From Chrysosporum bergii ANA360D (GTDB lineage: Bacteria > Cyanobacteriota > Cyanobacteriia > Cyanobacteriales > Nostocaceae), in assembly GCF_029891735.1 (NCBI RefSeq), contig NZ_JANQDH010000114.1, positions 1 through 50,382 on the forward strand: DNA of 50,382 nucleotides, given 5' to 3'. The notes beneath the pieces were generated by a model. It saw only the letters and a program-made list of their open reading frames with translations, was not told the DNA's origin and ran no database searches. The stretch's first letter is position 1. Every line of letters starts with the position of its first letter. This document shows positions 9,719 to 18,777 of the stretch, in pieces. The position numbers were made by a program, and so were the translations under genes.

Positions 9719-10429
9719 TTAACTTTCACACCCAAGACCATTACCATCTCGATCAAAACCATGTGGGTCAGAGGATAAAACCTTAAATTTACGATAGGGA
9801 ATATCTGGACAATTCAAATCAGGGGGATACTGAGGAATACAAACATTTGGGTAAGCAGGATCACAAGTTGTATTTATGCTTTTGTTGTTAGATTTTTTGC
9901 CACGTCGGAAATCCCAAGGCATTTCGGGAACCTGTTGGTTCCAAAGTCCCAAGCCATTCTCTTTCGCAGTATTTTGGGCTTGTAGTAAACTGGTTTGAGA
10001 ATCTGAACAATTGCTTAAATATTTTTGGTAAACAACAGCTTTCCCCTCTTTTACCATGTCCACATTGATATTTCTGTTGTCACTGAATATCTCAGCCACT
10101 AAGCGGTTATATTTATCAGTATCCACAGGTTTTAATGTTATTTTTTTTCCAATAGGGAGAAACTGCTTTAACCTGACTTGAGATTCTTCTCCCCAAGGAA
10201 TTTGCGACATTTCAGGAGCATCAATACAGGCCAGGCGTATTGTTGTTATTTGGTTATTCTTCTGACGAATTTTTATAGTGTCCCCGTCAGCAACGCTAAC
10301 CACACTACCGTTAATGTTTTCAATGTTTTGGGCCGCTACTGGTACTGAACAAAATACAAATGATAGGAGCAAGATAGTCAAAAGTGCAGTAATTTGTGTG
10401 ACTAAGTACTTATTGATTCTCTTTGTCAT
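9719..10429 (-). CDS. Secreted thermonuclease-like nuclease with excalibur domain
   Basis: A signal peptide or N-terminal membrane anchor (residues about 8-33, ending PVAAQ) is followed by a staphylococcal-nuclease domain (about 40-165) with the catalytic pattern D50, R65, D70, E73 and R109 (RLACIDAPE, YNRLVAEIF). The C-terminus (221-236, DPHGFDRDGNGLGCES) is an excalibur calcium-binding motif, a common extracellular partner of this domain. It should be an exported, calcium-dependent DNA/RNA nuclease for nutrient scavenging or defence. It stands alone on the minus strand. Start ATG 10429 precedes the signal peptide directly. Confidence 0.88.
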   Translation of the reverse strand: MTKRINKYLVTQITALLTILLLSFVFCSVPVAAQNIENINGSVVSVADGDTIKIRQKNNQITTIRLACIDAPEMSQIPWGEESQVRLKQFLPIGKKITLKPVDTDKYNRLVAEIFSDNRNINVDMVKEGKAVVYQKYLSNCSDSQTSLLQAQNTAKENGLGLWNQQVPEMPWDFRRGKKSNNKSINTTCDPAYPNVCIPQYPPDLNCPDIPYRKFKVLSSDPHGFDRDGNGLGCES

Positions 10430-10595
10430 GAGTTTGCTTGATAAATCTGATTAATCTTAACCTAGAAAGAGCCATTGGCTACGCCAGTGCCGAAATCAAT
10501 CACCACCTTAAAAAGTACTTAAGTTATAACATAAATCAACTACATCTAAAATGATCAAAGTACCAGCCGGCGTTTTTCAATCTATAAAAACCACC

Positions 10596-11171
10596 ATGAA
10601 TGCTTTAACCATAAACCTCAAACCAGTAGTGGAATTAACAGATGAACAGTTTTTCCAGATATGTCAAGCAAACCGGGACTTGAAATTTGAACGCACTGCT
10701 ACCGGAGAATTAATTATCATGCCACCCACAGGAGGAGAAACGGGAAATAAAAACGCCAGAATCACTCAACAATTAATGAATTGGACTGATATTGATGGTA
10801 CTGGCATAGCCTTTGACTCTTCCACTTGTTTTAAATTACCTAATGGTGCAGATCGTTCTCCTGATGCCGCTTGGATGCACTTAAGCAAATGGAATAGTTT
10901 AACTAACGAACAAAAAGAAAAATTCCCCCCCATTGCCCCCGATTTTGTCATTGAGTTACTTTCCCCAAGTGATACTTTGAAGATTGCACAGGAAAAAATG
11001 AGAGAATACATAGAAAACGGTGTACATTTAGGTTTATTAATTAATCGTAAATCTCAGCAAGTGGAGATTTATAGACCAGCAAAAGATGTGGAAATTTTCC
11101 AGTCTCCAGCCACAGTCTCAGGGGAAAATGTTTTAAACAATTTTGTTTTAAACTTAACAATGATTTGGTAA
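10596..11171 (+). CDS. Uma2 family endonuclease-like protein
   Basis: From ATG 10596 the 191-residue product starts near the conserved LTDEQFFQICQANRDLKFERTATGELIIMPP block and continues through GGETGNKNARI, RSPDAAW and PDFVIELLSPSDTL to REYIENGVHLGLLINR. This is the Uma2 (DUF820) family, PD-(D/E)xK-like putative nucleases greatly expanded in cyanobacteria, with unknown biological role. An in-frame ATG at 10551 adds 15 residues that do not resemble the family. Neither start has a convincing ribosome site. Confidence 0.85.
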   Translation: MNALTINLKPVVELTDEQFFQICQANRDLKFERTATGELIIMPPTGGETGNKNARITQQLMNWTDIDGTGIAFDSSTCFKLPNGADRSPDAAWMHLSKWNSLTNEQKEKFPPIAPDFVIELLSPSDTLKIAQEKMREYIENGVHLGLLINRKSQQVEIYRPAKDVEIFQSPATVSGENVLNNFVLNLTMIW

Positions 11172-11284
11172 TATGCAGAATTACTGAACCCTGCAACAAA
11201 AGTTTACAATATAGTTTATGTCCATGGGTACAGCTGTATACTCGATTGTGGCTAATATGCCACGCGATCGCTTTGATTCACCAA

Positions 11285-11683
11285 CTACCAAACCACAGCA
11301 ACTAAACCAGAATCAGTTAAATTTTTATCACAAGTTAGTAACCGTACATCTTCACCTTTACTAGCCAAAATTATTGCAGTGGCTGCAATTTGCCTGTTGT
11401 GCATTTCATTAATAGCGGACAATTTCAGAGTCATTGCTAACACTTCTTGATCAAAAGGGTAAATGACTACACGTGGGTCAGCTTGTACTACGGAAATTAT
11501 ATCTTTAGGATCAGGAATAGATGTTTTACCCTGTTCCACAACCCAAACAGCCTCAGCCAAAGTAGTGGTAGGAATAATTAACTGAGCATCAGCTTGAGAC
11601 AGAATAGCTTTAGCTGTTGTACTTAACCGGGAATTACCTTCCAGAAACCAGATTAACCCATGAGTATCTATAACGTATTTCAT
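11285..11683 (-). CDS. vapC: PIN-domain toxin, VapC family
   Basis: The 132-residue protein is a PIN-domain ribonuclease of the VapC type. The first acidic residue (D6 in VIDTHGLIWFLEG), the second (E44) and the C-terminal D118 (LLTCDKNL) are present. The usual HDR-type third acidic site reads H-N95-R-Q, so one catalytic acid may be replaced. The antitoxin gene lies 18 nt upstream (11702-11935), the expected antitoxin-then-toxin order. Confidence 0.88.
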   Translation of the reverse strand: MKYVIDTHGLIWFLEGNSRLSTTAKAILSQADAQLIIPTTTLAEAVWVVEQGKTSIPDPKDIISVVQADPRVVIYPFDQEVLAMTLKLSAINEMHNRQIAATAIILASKGEDVRLLTCDKNLTDSGLVAVVW

Positions 11684-11701
11684 AAGTATTTATGATCAGT
11701 C

Positions 11702-11935
11702 TCAGCTGTCCTGAATATCCCCATAAAACTCAGCAATTTTAAAATCTACTGCTGTTGACTGTTTATTGCCAGAAAATATACCAAACGGCATCATCTGCTG
11801 TCTGTGTTGATTGATTTTAGTATCTAAAAAAGTCACAATCACACGACTTTCTAAAATATCTGATGGTAACTGCGCCAATTCAACCTTACCGTATTTATAA
11901 ATTCCTTCAACTGACTGTAACATAGTATTTACCAT
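11702..11935 (-). CDS. vapB: VapB-like antitoxin
   Basis: The 77-residue protein begins with the pattern of cyanobacterial VapC-partner antitoxins (LQSVEGIYKYGKVELAQLP, then SRVIVTFLD) and ends in a variable, presumably toxin-binding tail. Families like this are annotated as AF2212/VapB-like or DUF2281-like antitoxins. It is co-oriented with and 18 nt upstream of the PIN toxin. ATG 11935 is used; M5 (11923) is a possible alternative start. Confidence 0.75.
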   Translation of the reverse strand: MVNTMLQSVEGIYKYGKVELAQLPSDILESRVIVTFLDTKINQHRQQMMPFGIFSGNKQSTAVDFKIAEFYGDIQDS

Positions 11936-12352
11936 TATTAAATCCTGTTTACATAGTTAATAACCTAAATCTATCCTGTAAATTTATCAATATCGCAGTT
12001 TACAGTAATTTGATCTTATTTATGATAATCCCTCCCAAGACTCATGACAAATATAATTTTTAGATTTAAATTAGATTTAAAAATGAAGAGAATTTATATC
12101 AAAATCAAATATCCAAACTACCTGACGGGGCGACAAACAAGGCTGAACACAAGACACTGTAAAGAATGTAACGATTCATGGTAAAAAAAGATAGGTCAGA
12201 TATTGTCAATAAGACCTATTTAATCAAAATGTTACCTTGATTCTATCAAAAGCACTTAAAAAGTCAATTGAGTCTAGCAGAATACCTGTTTCTCCAAATT
12301 TTGGTGAGCATCTTACAGTCAATCATCCTGCCTGCTACTCTTGATGAACAGT
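11936..12352. other. Gap without a recognisable gene
   Basis: This AT-rich stretch has no convincing ORF. It contains a short direct repeat (TAGATTTAAA twice, about 12060-12081), an inverted repeat ATAGGTC (12191-12197) / GACCTAT (12213-12219) that could be a terminator, and one copy of a short repeat CATCCTGCCTGCTACTCTT at 12324-12342 whose near-identical partner is at 12849-12867 beyond the pseudogene. Confidence 0.6.
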
Positions 12353-12810
12353 CTAAAATTGTTCTGGTATTAATTCTCCCGTAGCACTTAACCATCTAGG
12401 TTCAATCACACCTAAAGACATAGTGGGGGTATAAGCTAAAACTCTGGGTACAACTTCCTGATAAATGGGGTTAGCAATTTCTAAACCCGGCCCTTGGTCA
12501 TGGCGACACAGACCTAAATCATAGCATCTCGCCAAGCAGCCAAAATCGCCTGCTCTGCTACTTCTGGCTGGTCGGGAAAAGCCGAACCCACTTCTGCGGA
12601 TATGATCACAGCAGTATACTCACCACTAGCGGTGAGTTCCTGTGCTAGGGTGAGCATGGCAGTAGTTTTTCCCGTTTGTCTAGGGGCGTGGATGACAAAA
12701 TAATTGCGCTGATCTATGAGTCGCTTTAATTGGGGTAAACGCTCACTAGTGGGAAGCATATAATGAATATCCGATTGACAAAGCCCGGCGGTATTAAACC
12801 ATTTAGTCAT
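12353..12810 (-). pseudogene. AAA-type ATPase pseudogene with internal deletion
   Basis: Two pieces of one protein are fused out of frame. The first (12514-12810) is the N-terminus of a cyanobacterial AAA-like ATPase with a Walker A (VIHAPRQTGKTTAM) and ends AILAAWRDAMI. The second (12353-12535) carries a segment from much later in the same family (DLGLCRHDQGPGLEIANPIYQEVVPRVL, then IEPRWLSATGELIPEQF). Roughly 250 central residues, including Walker B, are missing between them, and the C-terminal part is also absent. The junction lies near 12520-12530. Near-identical 19-nt repeats flank the remnant. It cannot encode a working ATPase. Confidence 0.8.
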
Positions 12811-12841
12811 TGTTTTTTTAATAGGGAATAAGTCAATTGTA

Positions 12842-12867
12842 GTGCGAGCATCCTGCTTGCTACTCTT
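12842..12867. repeat. Dispersed short palindrome
   Basis: GCGAGCA (12844-12850) pairs with TGCTTGC (12854-12860), one G-T wobble. It resembles the core of the repeat at 22066-22090. The string CATCCTGCTTGCTACTCTT (12849-12867) recurs at 12324-12342 with one difference. Confidence 0.65.
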
Positions 12868-12915
12868 AAGCTATTTTTTGTTTAATTGTTGCTCAAGAAT
12901 TAGGAATTACGAATT

Positions 12916-13998
12916 ATGCGGCCAACTTTATACGTAGCAATCACTAACCACGGATTTGGTCATGCTACTCGCACAGCATCGGTAGCAGCAACGATTCAAA
13001 GGTTATACCCTGACGTGTTGCTGATTATGGTGACAACGGCTCCCCGGTGGTTGCTGGACTGCTATATACAAGGTGATTTTATCCATCGTCCCCGGGCTTT
13101 TGATTTGGGTGTAGTGCAGGCGGATAGCTTGACAATGGATAAATCAGCAACTTTGGCCAGGTTAATGGAAATTAAACAACATCAAAATTCCCTGGTTGCT
13201 TCTGAGGTTAATTTTATCCGCCAAAATCGAGTAAATTTAATATTGGCTGATGTTCCCTTTTTGGCTCCTTTGTTTGGTAAAGGGGCTAATATTCCTTGTT
13301 GGATGATGAGTAATTTTGGTTGGGATTTGATATATCGAGATTGGGGTGGTGATTTTATTTCCGTGGCTGATTGGATTAGTGAGTGTTATTCCCAGTGCGA
13401 AAGTTTGTTTCGTTTGCCTTTTCACGAACCTATGTCCGCGTTTAATCATATTAGTGATGTGGGCTTGACTGGCGGTTATCCCCGTTATTCTGAGGATGAG
13501 TTACGGGCTACTTGGGGAATAACCACCCCCAGAGAAAAAACGATTTTGTTGACTTTTGGAGGTTTGGGTTTACAAGCAATTCCTTATAAAAATTTACAAT
13601 ATTTTCCAGATTGGCAATTTATTATTTTTGATCAGTCTGCTCCAGATGTACCTAATGCGCGTAAAGTTGCGGATAAGAAATACCGCCCTGTGGATTTTAT
13701 GCCTATTTGTGGACGTGTCCTTTCTAAGCCTGGTTACGGAACTTTTTCCGAAGCCGCAAAACTTGATATTCCTGTGGTGACCATTCCCCGTGATGATTTT
13801 GCTGAAGCTAATTTTTTATTAGAAGGTATTATTAATTACCATGCTCATCAAGTTGTCACCCCAGAGGAATTTTTTGATGGTAATTGGCATTTTCTGCATG
13901 AACCACCGCAACCTGCAAGGCAATCTGTGGTTTTAGCTAAAGATGGCAATGAAGCGATCGCTCATGCTGTGATTAATTATTTTAACAGGATTGCATAA
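12916..13998 (+). CDS. GT-B glycosyltransferase-like protein, function unknown
   Basis: The 360-residue protein has an N-terminal glycine/histidine loop (ITNHGFGHATRTASVA), as in MurG/MGT-type GT-B enzymes and the related domain of some sugar kinases, and a C-terminal half with ILLTFGGLG and LSKPGYGTFSEAAKLDIPVVTIPRDDFAEA, which is the donor-nucleotide-binding region. It therefore probably transfers or binds a nucleotide sugar; the acceptor is unknown. D-Ala-D-Ala ligase follows 67 nt downstream on the same strand, which hints at an envelope role but proves none. Start ATG 12916 is family-like; no strong ribosome site is seen. Confidence 0.7.
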   Translation: MRPTLYVAITNHGFGHATRTASVAATIQRLYPDVLLIMVTTAPRWLLDCYIQGDFIHRPRAFDLGVVQADSLTMDKSATLARLMEIKQHQNSLVASEVNFIRQNRVNLILADVPFLAPLFGKGANIPCWMMSNFGWDLIYRDWGGDFISVADWISECYSQCESLFRLPFHEPMSAFNHISDVGLTGGYPRYSEDELRATWGITTPREKTILLTFGGLGLQAIPYKNLQYFPDWQFIIFDQSAPDVPNARKVADKKYRPVDFMPICGRVLSKPGYGTFSEAAKLDIPVVTIPRDDFAEANFLLEGIINYHAHQVVTPEEFFDGNWHFLHEPPQPARQSVVLAKDGNEAIAHAVINYFNRIA

Positions 13999-14065
13999 TT
14001 AAAGTATAGTAACCAGAACAAGTTGTGATAGGCTATCTGCCAGAGAAGAGTAAAAGGTACTATAA

Positions 14066-15133
14066 ATGACAAATTTGCGGGTGGGACTGCTGTTTGGGGG
14101 ACGTTCTGGAGAGCATCAAGTTTCTATTAGTTCAGCACGGGCGATCGCTCAGGCTTTGAGAAAAGAGCAAAATGCTAGTAAGTACAAAATTCAGCCTGTT
14201 TACATTCAGCAAAATGGATACTGGTTAGGGGGAGAAGTAGCGCAAGAGGTTCTAGAGTCTGGTATTCCCTATTTAGAGGTGGAAAATATGCAGCCCTGGC
14301 GATCGCTTGCTGAAGTTGCAGAAGTGGATGTTTGGTTTCCCATTCTGCACGGTCCCAATGGTGAGGACGGTACAATTCAAGGATTACTCACATTGATGCA
14401 GATTCCCTTTGTGGGTTCTGGAGTCTTGGGTTCGGCGTTAGGGATGGATAAAATTGCCATGAAAATGGCTTTTGAGCAAGCTGGATTACCCCAGGTAAAA
14501 TACAAGGGGTTAACGAGGGCGCAAGTTTGGTCAAATCCTTGTGTGTTTCCCAAATTATGTGATGAAATTGAGTCAGCCTTAAATTACCCTTGTTTTGTCA
14601 AGCCTGCTAACTTGGGTTCATCAGTGGGTATTGCTAAAGTGCGATCGCGTTCTGAGCTAGAAGCAGCTTTAGATCATGCTGCTAGTTATGACAGACGGTT
14701 AATTGTGGAAGCAGGGGTAGTGGCTAGAGAATTAGAATGTGCCATATTGGGCAATGATCAGACTAAAGCCTCGGTAGTGGGAGAGATTACCTTTGACAGT
14801 GACTTTTATGACTATGAAACTAAATATACAGCAGGTAAAGCAGATTTACACATTCCGGCACAGATTCCAGATGCTGTGAGTCAGCAAATCCAAGATATGG
14901 CATTACAAGCCTTTGCAGCTGTTGACGCTGCCGGGTTGGCGAGAGTAGACTTTTTCTATGTAGAAGCCACTGGAGAAATATTGATCAATGAAATCAACAC
15001 TCTACCAGGCTTTACTGCCACGAGTATGTATCCCCAACTGTGGGCTTATAGTGGTATACCGTTTCCCGAATTAGTAGATCGGTTAATTCAACTAGCCCTA
15101 GAGAGATATCCTATTGACAGTACCCACGGCTAA
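14066..15133 (+). CDS. ddl: D-alanine--D-alanine ligase
   Basis: This 355-residue ATP-grasp enzyme joins two D-alanines for the peptidoglycan stem peptide in the cytoplasm. Seen: [18 protein letters not shown] (N-terminal substrate loop), [32 protein letters not shown] (ATP-grasp Lys and Gly loop), [16 protein letters not shown], and [18 protein letters not shown] (Mg/ATP-binding end). Length and all motifs match Ddl. The insert around residues 140-170 ([17 protein letters not shown]) fits the longer cyanobacterial form. An intrinsic terminator follows at 15263. Confidence 0.96.
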   Translation: MTNLRVGLLFGGRSGEHQVSISSARAIAQALRKEQNASKYKIQPVYIQQNGYWLGGEVAQEVLESGIPYLEVENMQPWRSLAEVAEVDVWFPILHGPNGEDGTIQGLLTLMQIPFVGSGVLGSALGMDKIAMKMAFEQAGLPQVKYKGLTRAQVWSNPCVFPKLCDEIESALNYPCFVKPANLGSSVGIAKVRSRSELEAALDHAASYDRRLIVEAGVVARELECAILGNDQTKASVVGEITFDSDFYDYETKYTAGKADLHIPAQIPDAVSQQIQDMALQAFAAVDAAGLARVDFFYVEATGEILINEINTLPGFTATSMYPQLWAYSGIPFPELVDRLIQLALERYPIDSTHG

Positions 15134-15262
15134 GTCTGGGGGATTCCAGCGTGGCTGATGTTCCTTGCTATGAAAAAAAGCTACTAAATTTGTAGACTTG
15201 GCTACAGATACTTGATAGTTAATTCCTCCAGTAGAATCATTGACCAAAAGAATGGGATACAA

Positions 15263-15288
15263 GCCCCGTCCTAGAAGGACGGCTTTTT
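15263..15288 (+). terminator. Intrinsic terminator-like hairpin
   Basis: CCGTCCT (15266-15272) pairs with AGGACGG (15276-15282) over a 3-nt loop and is followed by CTTTTT. It can end ddl transcription; it may also be the boundary hairpin of the adjacent IS200/IS605-type remnant. Confidence 0.7.
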
Positions 15289-15292
15289 GGTG

Positions 15293-15430
15293 TGTTATAA
15301 TGCGGGGTAATGTGCATGGGGCATTGGCACGACTTTAAACGGACGGGGAGCGACTGTCAGACTGCTTCGGTAGCAAGTTGCAGTGAACCGTCAAGAATCA
15401 CCGACCTTTTAGGTCAGTGAGTATGTCAAC
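15293..15430 (+). ncRNA. HEARO/omega-RNA-like structured region, orphan remnant of an IS200/IS605-superfamily element
   Basis: The region has several nested pairings: GACGG (about 15342) with CCGTC (about 15388) enclosing ACTGC/GCAGT (15361-15384), then a 3' hairpin GACCT-TTT-AGGTC (15403-15415), and a TATAAT-like box at about 15296-15301 in front. It ends in GAGTATGTCAACA, where ATG 15423 opens a 6-codon ORF and stops. The pattern, a compact structured RNA abutting a start-like ATGTC, resembles what I remember of HEARO/omega RNAs upstream of iscB; a decayed tnpB 3' end with its RNA is the alternative. No iscB or tnpB follows, so it would be a solo remnant. Confidence 0.4.
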
Positions 15431-15506
15431 AATCACTAACTAATCACTATTCGGGACAATAAGTCTATCTGTCATTAACTAAAATACGCCTAAATAGCCA
15501 ATCTGT

Positions 15507-16031
15507 ATGCTTACAACAGCTGACTTTCTTCAGTATGCCCAATGGTCGGGTATTGCCACCATAGTATTTGCAGCCCTAGCAGTCCTGGCCTTTATTCTCA
15601 AATGGGGTATTCGCTTTCGGCTGGTAGGTACAACTGGCTTTATGCTGGTGCTGACTGCTGGTTTATTTTCTCTCTCTTTAGTTCCCCTCACTCGCACTGT
15701 GATTCCAGGAGCAGCAAAATATACTTTAGTTTATGATAATGGTTCAACACAAGCAGTAATTGCCACATCACCGGCCATTTCGCCGGATCAATTAGAAGCA
15801 ACCTTATTGCAAGCCGCCAGTAATCTTTACTCTTACGGTCGCTTAGGCACAAGGGGAGACAATCAACTAACCATTCGCGCCCGTACCGTTATCCATCCTG
15901 AACCGGGGATTTCTGTACCCCTTTACCTCGGTCAAATTAAGCGCACATTAGCCAGCCGTGAAGATGCAGATATGAACATTGAAATTTATTTGGAAAAATT
16001 CGCCCAATTGCCTAACTCTGCTGCTTCATAG
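15507..16031 (+). CDS. ycf51: Ycf51 family protein
   Basis: The 174-residue protein matches Ycf51 (DUF2518), found in cyanobacteria and some plastids. Two membrane segments are visible near the N-terminus (about residues 13-33 and 38-60), followed by a soluble domain with YTLVYDNGSTQAVIATSP and GDNQLTIRARTV. It is presumably in the thylakoid or plasma membrane; the molecular function is unknown. It stands alone between non-coding regions. Confidence 0.85.
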   Translation: MLTTADFLQYAQWSGIATIVFAALAVLAFILKWGIRFRLVGTTGFMLVLTAGLFSLSLVPLTRTVIPGAAKYTLVYDNGSTQAVIATSPAISPDQLEATLLQAASNLYSYGRLGTRGDNQLTIRARTVIHPEPGISVPLYLGQIKRTLASREDADMNIEIYLEKFAQLPNSAAS

Positions 16032-16378
16032 TTATAGGGAAAACAATTAACTCCTCTCACTACTCTCTGACTTCCATACCCATCAAACTTCTTTTGGTGT
16101 GTTCTGGAGTGTCTCTGTGGTTCGTTATTAGAAAACCACATAATTTTACGGTGAGGAAATGTAATTTATTTGTTATTTAAATCACATATATTTTTTAGTA
16201 TTGCACTATACAAAAGAAATTGACTTTAGATTAAAATGTAAATCTCACGTATTCAAAAATCTGGTAGTTCAAAATAAAAGCCCTATTGGCAAGATCAAAG
16301 CCAATGTCCAGGAAAATTTCTAGACATAAGTCTAAAATTTGATTAAGAATTATCAAGGTTTTGGCAAACTAGATTCAT
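16032..16378. other. Gap without a recognisable gene
   Basis: The sequence is AT-rich. It includes a small inverted repeat ATTGGC (16285-16290) / GCCAAT (16300-16305) in the likely leader of the next gene and a TTGACT box near 16219. Neither promoter nor regulator can be assigned with confidence. Confidence 0.5.
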
Positions 16379-17563
16379 ATGGCTAATCGCTCTTTAACAG
16401 GAAACTTGTCTACTCAAACTTCTAACTCATTACTCACACTGACCGTTGCCCCCGGAAAAGTTATGCGGGGGTCTGGTATTTTGCATTCGGTAGGAAAAGA
16501 AATTGCTAGATGGGGAAGTCGTCCCTTACTAGTGGCGGGTAATTCCACTCTGGCTATGACTCACAAGAGTTTACAACCAATTTTAGCCAAAGCCAATTTA
16601 GTCACAGCTGCAAGTAATTATGGTGTAGACTGCTGTGAAGCAAGCTTACAAACTTTAAAGACAACAGCCCAAGAACATCAAGCAGATGTAATTATTGGCT
16701 TTGGGGGCGGTAAAGCCTTGGATACGGCTAAGTTAGTCGCCCATCAATTGCAATTACCAGTGGTGACAATTCCCACCTCTGCGGCTACCTGTGCGGCTTG
16801 GACGGCACTATCTAATGTGTATTCGGAAACAGGTGCTTTTCTCTACGATGTGGCCTTGTGTCGCTGTCCCGATTTATTAATACTTGACTATGATTTAATT
16901 ACAACAGCACCACCACGAACATTAGTAGCAGGAATTGGAGATGCGATCGCTAAGTGGTATGAAGCATCAGTCAGCAGTGGCAATTCTCAACAAACTTTAA
17001 TTATCTCCGCAGTACAACAAGCGCGAGTTTTACGAGATATATTATTGCAAAAATCAGCTACAGCTTTGCAAGCACCAGGCAGTGAAACTTGGCAAGAAGT
17101 GGTAGATGCTACAGTTTTACTGGCTGGGGTAATTGGTGGACTGGGTGGAGCCCAGTGTCGCACAGTTGCCGCCCATGCAGTACATAATGGTTTAACTCAC
17201 ATTTGTGGGCATGGCAGTATACATGGTGAAAAGGTTGCCTATGGGATTTTGGTGCAATTGCGTTTAGAAGAAATGTTACAAAACAATCAACTAGCGGCTT
17301 CGGGGCGGCAACAGTTGTTAAAGTTCTATGCAGAGATTGGACTGCCGCAAAAGTTAGATGATCTAGGATTAGGCAACATTACACTAGGGGAATTACAAAC
17401 GGCTGCGGAAATTGCTTTAAATCCTCAGTCTGATATCCATCGACTACCGTTTACAGTGGCAATAGAACAATTAATGGCAGCGATGGTGTCTACCACCGCA
17501 CCAATGGATAGTAAAGATGTTAAAAATCGTGTTTCCCCCAGGGAAATGAGTCAAGAGGTGTGA
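16379..17563 (+). CDS. Iron-containing alcohol dehydrogenase family, GldA-like
   Basis: The 394-residue protein has the glycerol-dehydrogenase-like fold: VIIGFGGGKALDTAKLVA (NAD-binding GGGK), PTSAATCAAWTALSNVY, and metal-ligand histidines in HAVHNGLTHICGHGSIHGEKVAYG. It should be an NAD(P)-dependent oxidoreductase acting on a polyol or related substrate, with Zn or Fe in the active site. The specific substrate cannot be told from sequence. Its stop overlaps the region of the next gene's start (aminotransferase ATG 2 nt downstream), so the two are co-transcribed and may act in one pathway. Confidence 0.85.
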   Translation: MANRSLTGNLSTQTSNSLLTLTVAPGKVMRGSGILHSVGKEIARWGSRPLLVAGNSTLAMTHKSLQPILAKANLVTAASNYGVDCCEASLQTLKTTAQEHQADVIIGFGGGKALDTAKLVAHQLQLPVVTIPTSAATCAAWTALSNVYSETGAFLYDVALCRCPDLLILDYDLITTAPPRTLVAGIGDAIAKWYEASVSSGNSQQTLIISAVQQARVLRDILLQKSATALQAPGSETWQEVVDATVLLAGVIGGLGGAQCRTVAAHAVHNGLTHICGHGSIHGEKVAYGILVQLRLEEMLQNNQLAASGRQQLLKFYAEIGLPQKLDDLGLGNITLGELQTAAEIALNPQSDIHRLPFTVAIEQLMAAMVSTTAPMDSKDVKNRVSPREMSQEV

Positions 17564-17565
17564 GA

Positions 17566-18777
17566 ATGAGCTCGAATTGGATTACCCCGGCAGAACGCAT
17601 ACAACAATTACCGCCTTATGTATTTGCCCGTTTGGACGAACTCAAGGCTAAAGCACGAGAACAAGGACTTGATTTAATTGATTTGGGCATGGGCAACCCT
17701 GATGGTGCAACACCACAGCCGGTAGTAGAAGCAGCCATGGTAGCTTTGCAAAATCCCGCTAATCACGGTTATCCGCCCTTTGAAGGTACTGGTAGTTTTC
17801 GCCGTGCCATAACTAATTGGTACAATCGCCGCTATAATGTGGTGCTTGACCCCGATAGTGAGGCTTTACCTTTACTGGGTTCTAAAGAAGGATTAGCCCA
17901 TCTCGCTATGGCTTATATAAATCCTGGTGACTTAGTTCTCGTTCCTTCTCCCGCCTATCCTGCCCATTTTCGCGGTCCGTTAATTGCTGGGGGAAAAATT
18001 CACAGCTTGATTCTTAAACCAGAGAATAACTGGTTAATTGATTTAACCGCTATTCCTGACGCGGTGGCTAAACAAGCAAAAATTCTCTTTTTCAATTATC
18101 CCAGTAATCCCACCGCAGCCACTGCCCCTCGAGAATTTTTTGCAGAAATCGTGGCTTTTGCCCGTAAGTACGAAATTATGCTAGTGCATGATTTATGTTA
18201 TGCTGAGTTAGCTTTTGATGGTTATCAACCCACCAGCTTGTTAGAAATTCCCGGTGCGAAAGAAATTGGTGTAGAGTTTCATACTTTATCCAAAACCTAC
18301 AATATGGCAGGTTGGCGTGTGGGTTTTGTGGTGGGTAATCATCGTGTGATTCAAGGGTTGCGAACTCTGAAAACCAACTTGGACTACGGCATTTTTGCAG
18401 CTTTGCAAACCGCAGCTGAAACGGCTTTGCAGCTACCAGATGTGTATTTGCATGAGGTACAACAGCGCTACCGCACCCGTCGGGACTTTCTTATTCAAGG
18501 GTTAGGAAAATTGGGGTGGGATATTCCCAAAACTAACGCCACTATGTATCTGTGGGTAAAATGTCCCCTGGGTATGAGTTCTACAGACTTTGCCCTGGAT
18601 GTATTGCAGCAAACTGGGGTGGTGGTAACTCCGGGTAACGCCTTTGGAGTTGCAGGTGAGGGCTATGTGCGGATCAGTTTGATTGCAGATTGCGATCGCC
18701 TCAGTGAAGCGCTACACAGATTTAAACAAGCTGGTATCCGCTATCAAGCTCCAACTGTGGTTTCTGGTTCACATTGA
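17566..18777 (+). CDS. Class I/II PLP-dependent aminotransferase
   Basis: The 403-residue protein is a fold-type I aminotransferase of the aspartate/LL-diaminopimelate aminotransferase-like group: DLGMGNPDGATP, PPFEGTGSFRRAI, NYPSNPTAATAP, the PLP-lysine motif HTLSKTYNMAGWR and a C-terminal YVRISLIA. It transfers amino groups between amino acids and 2-oxo acids; the exact substrate is uncertain. An in-frame GTG at 17560 exists, but ATG 17566 has AGAGG at 17554-17558 at good spacing and is preferred. It is separated by 2 nt from the dehydrogenase stop. Confidence 0.88.
   Translation: MSSNWITPAERIQQLPPYVFARLDELKAKAREQGLDLIDLGMGNPDGATPQPVVEAAMVALQNPANHGYPPFEGTGSFRRAITNWYNRRYNVVLDPDSEALPLLGSKEGLAHLAMAYINPGDLVLVPSPAYPAHFRGPLIAGGKIHSLILKPENNWLIDLTAIPDAVAKQAKILFFNYPSNPTAATAPREFFAEIVAFARKYEIMLVHDLCYAELAFDGYQPTSLLEIPGAKEIGVEFHTLSKTYNMAGWRVGFVVGNHRVIQGLRTLKTNLDYGIFAALQTAAETALQLPDVYLHEVQQRYRTRRDFLIQGLGKLGWDIPKTNATMYLWVKCPLGMSSTDFALDVLQQTGVVVTPGNAFGVAGEGYVRISLIADCDRLSEALHRFKQAGIRYQAPTVVSGSH

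Larger units (their letters stand above)
15134..15506. other. Gap between ddl and ycf51
   Basis: The gap holds the terminator-like hairpin (15263-15288) and the structured element (15293-15430) listed separately. No further gene is seen. Confidence 0.6.

Noticed and set aside
12191-12219. Inverted repeat ATAGGTC/GACCTAT as a terminator
   Set aside because: The stem is only 7 bp with a 15-nt loop and no T run, so it is mentioned only in the gap description.
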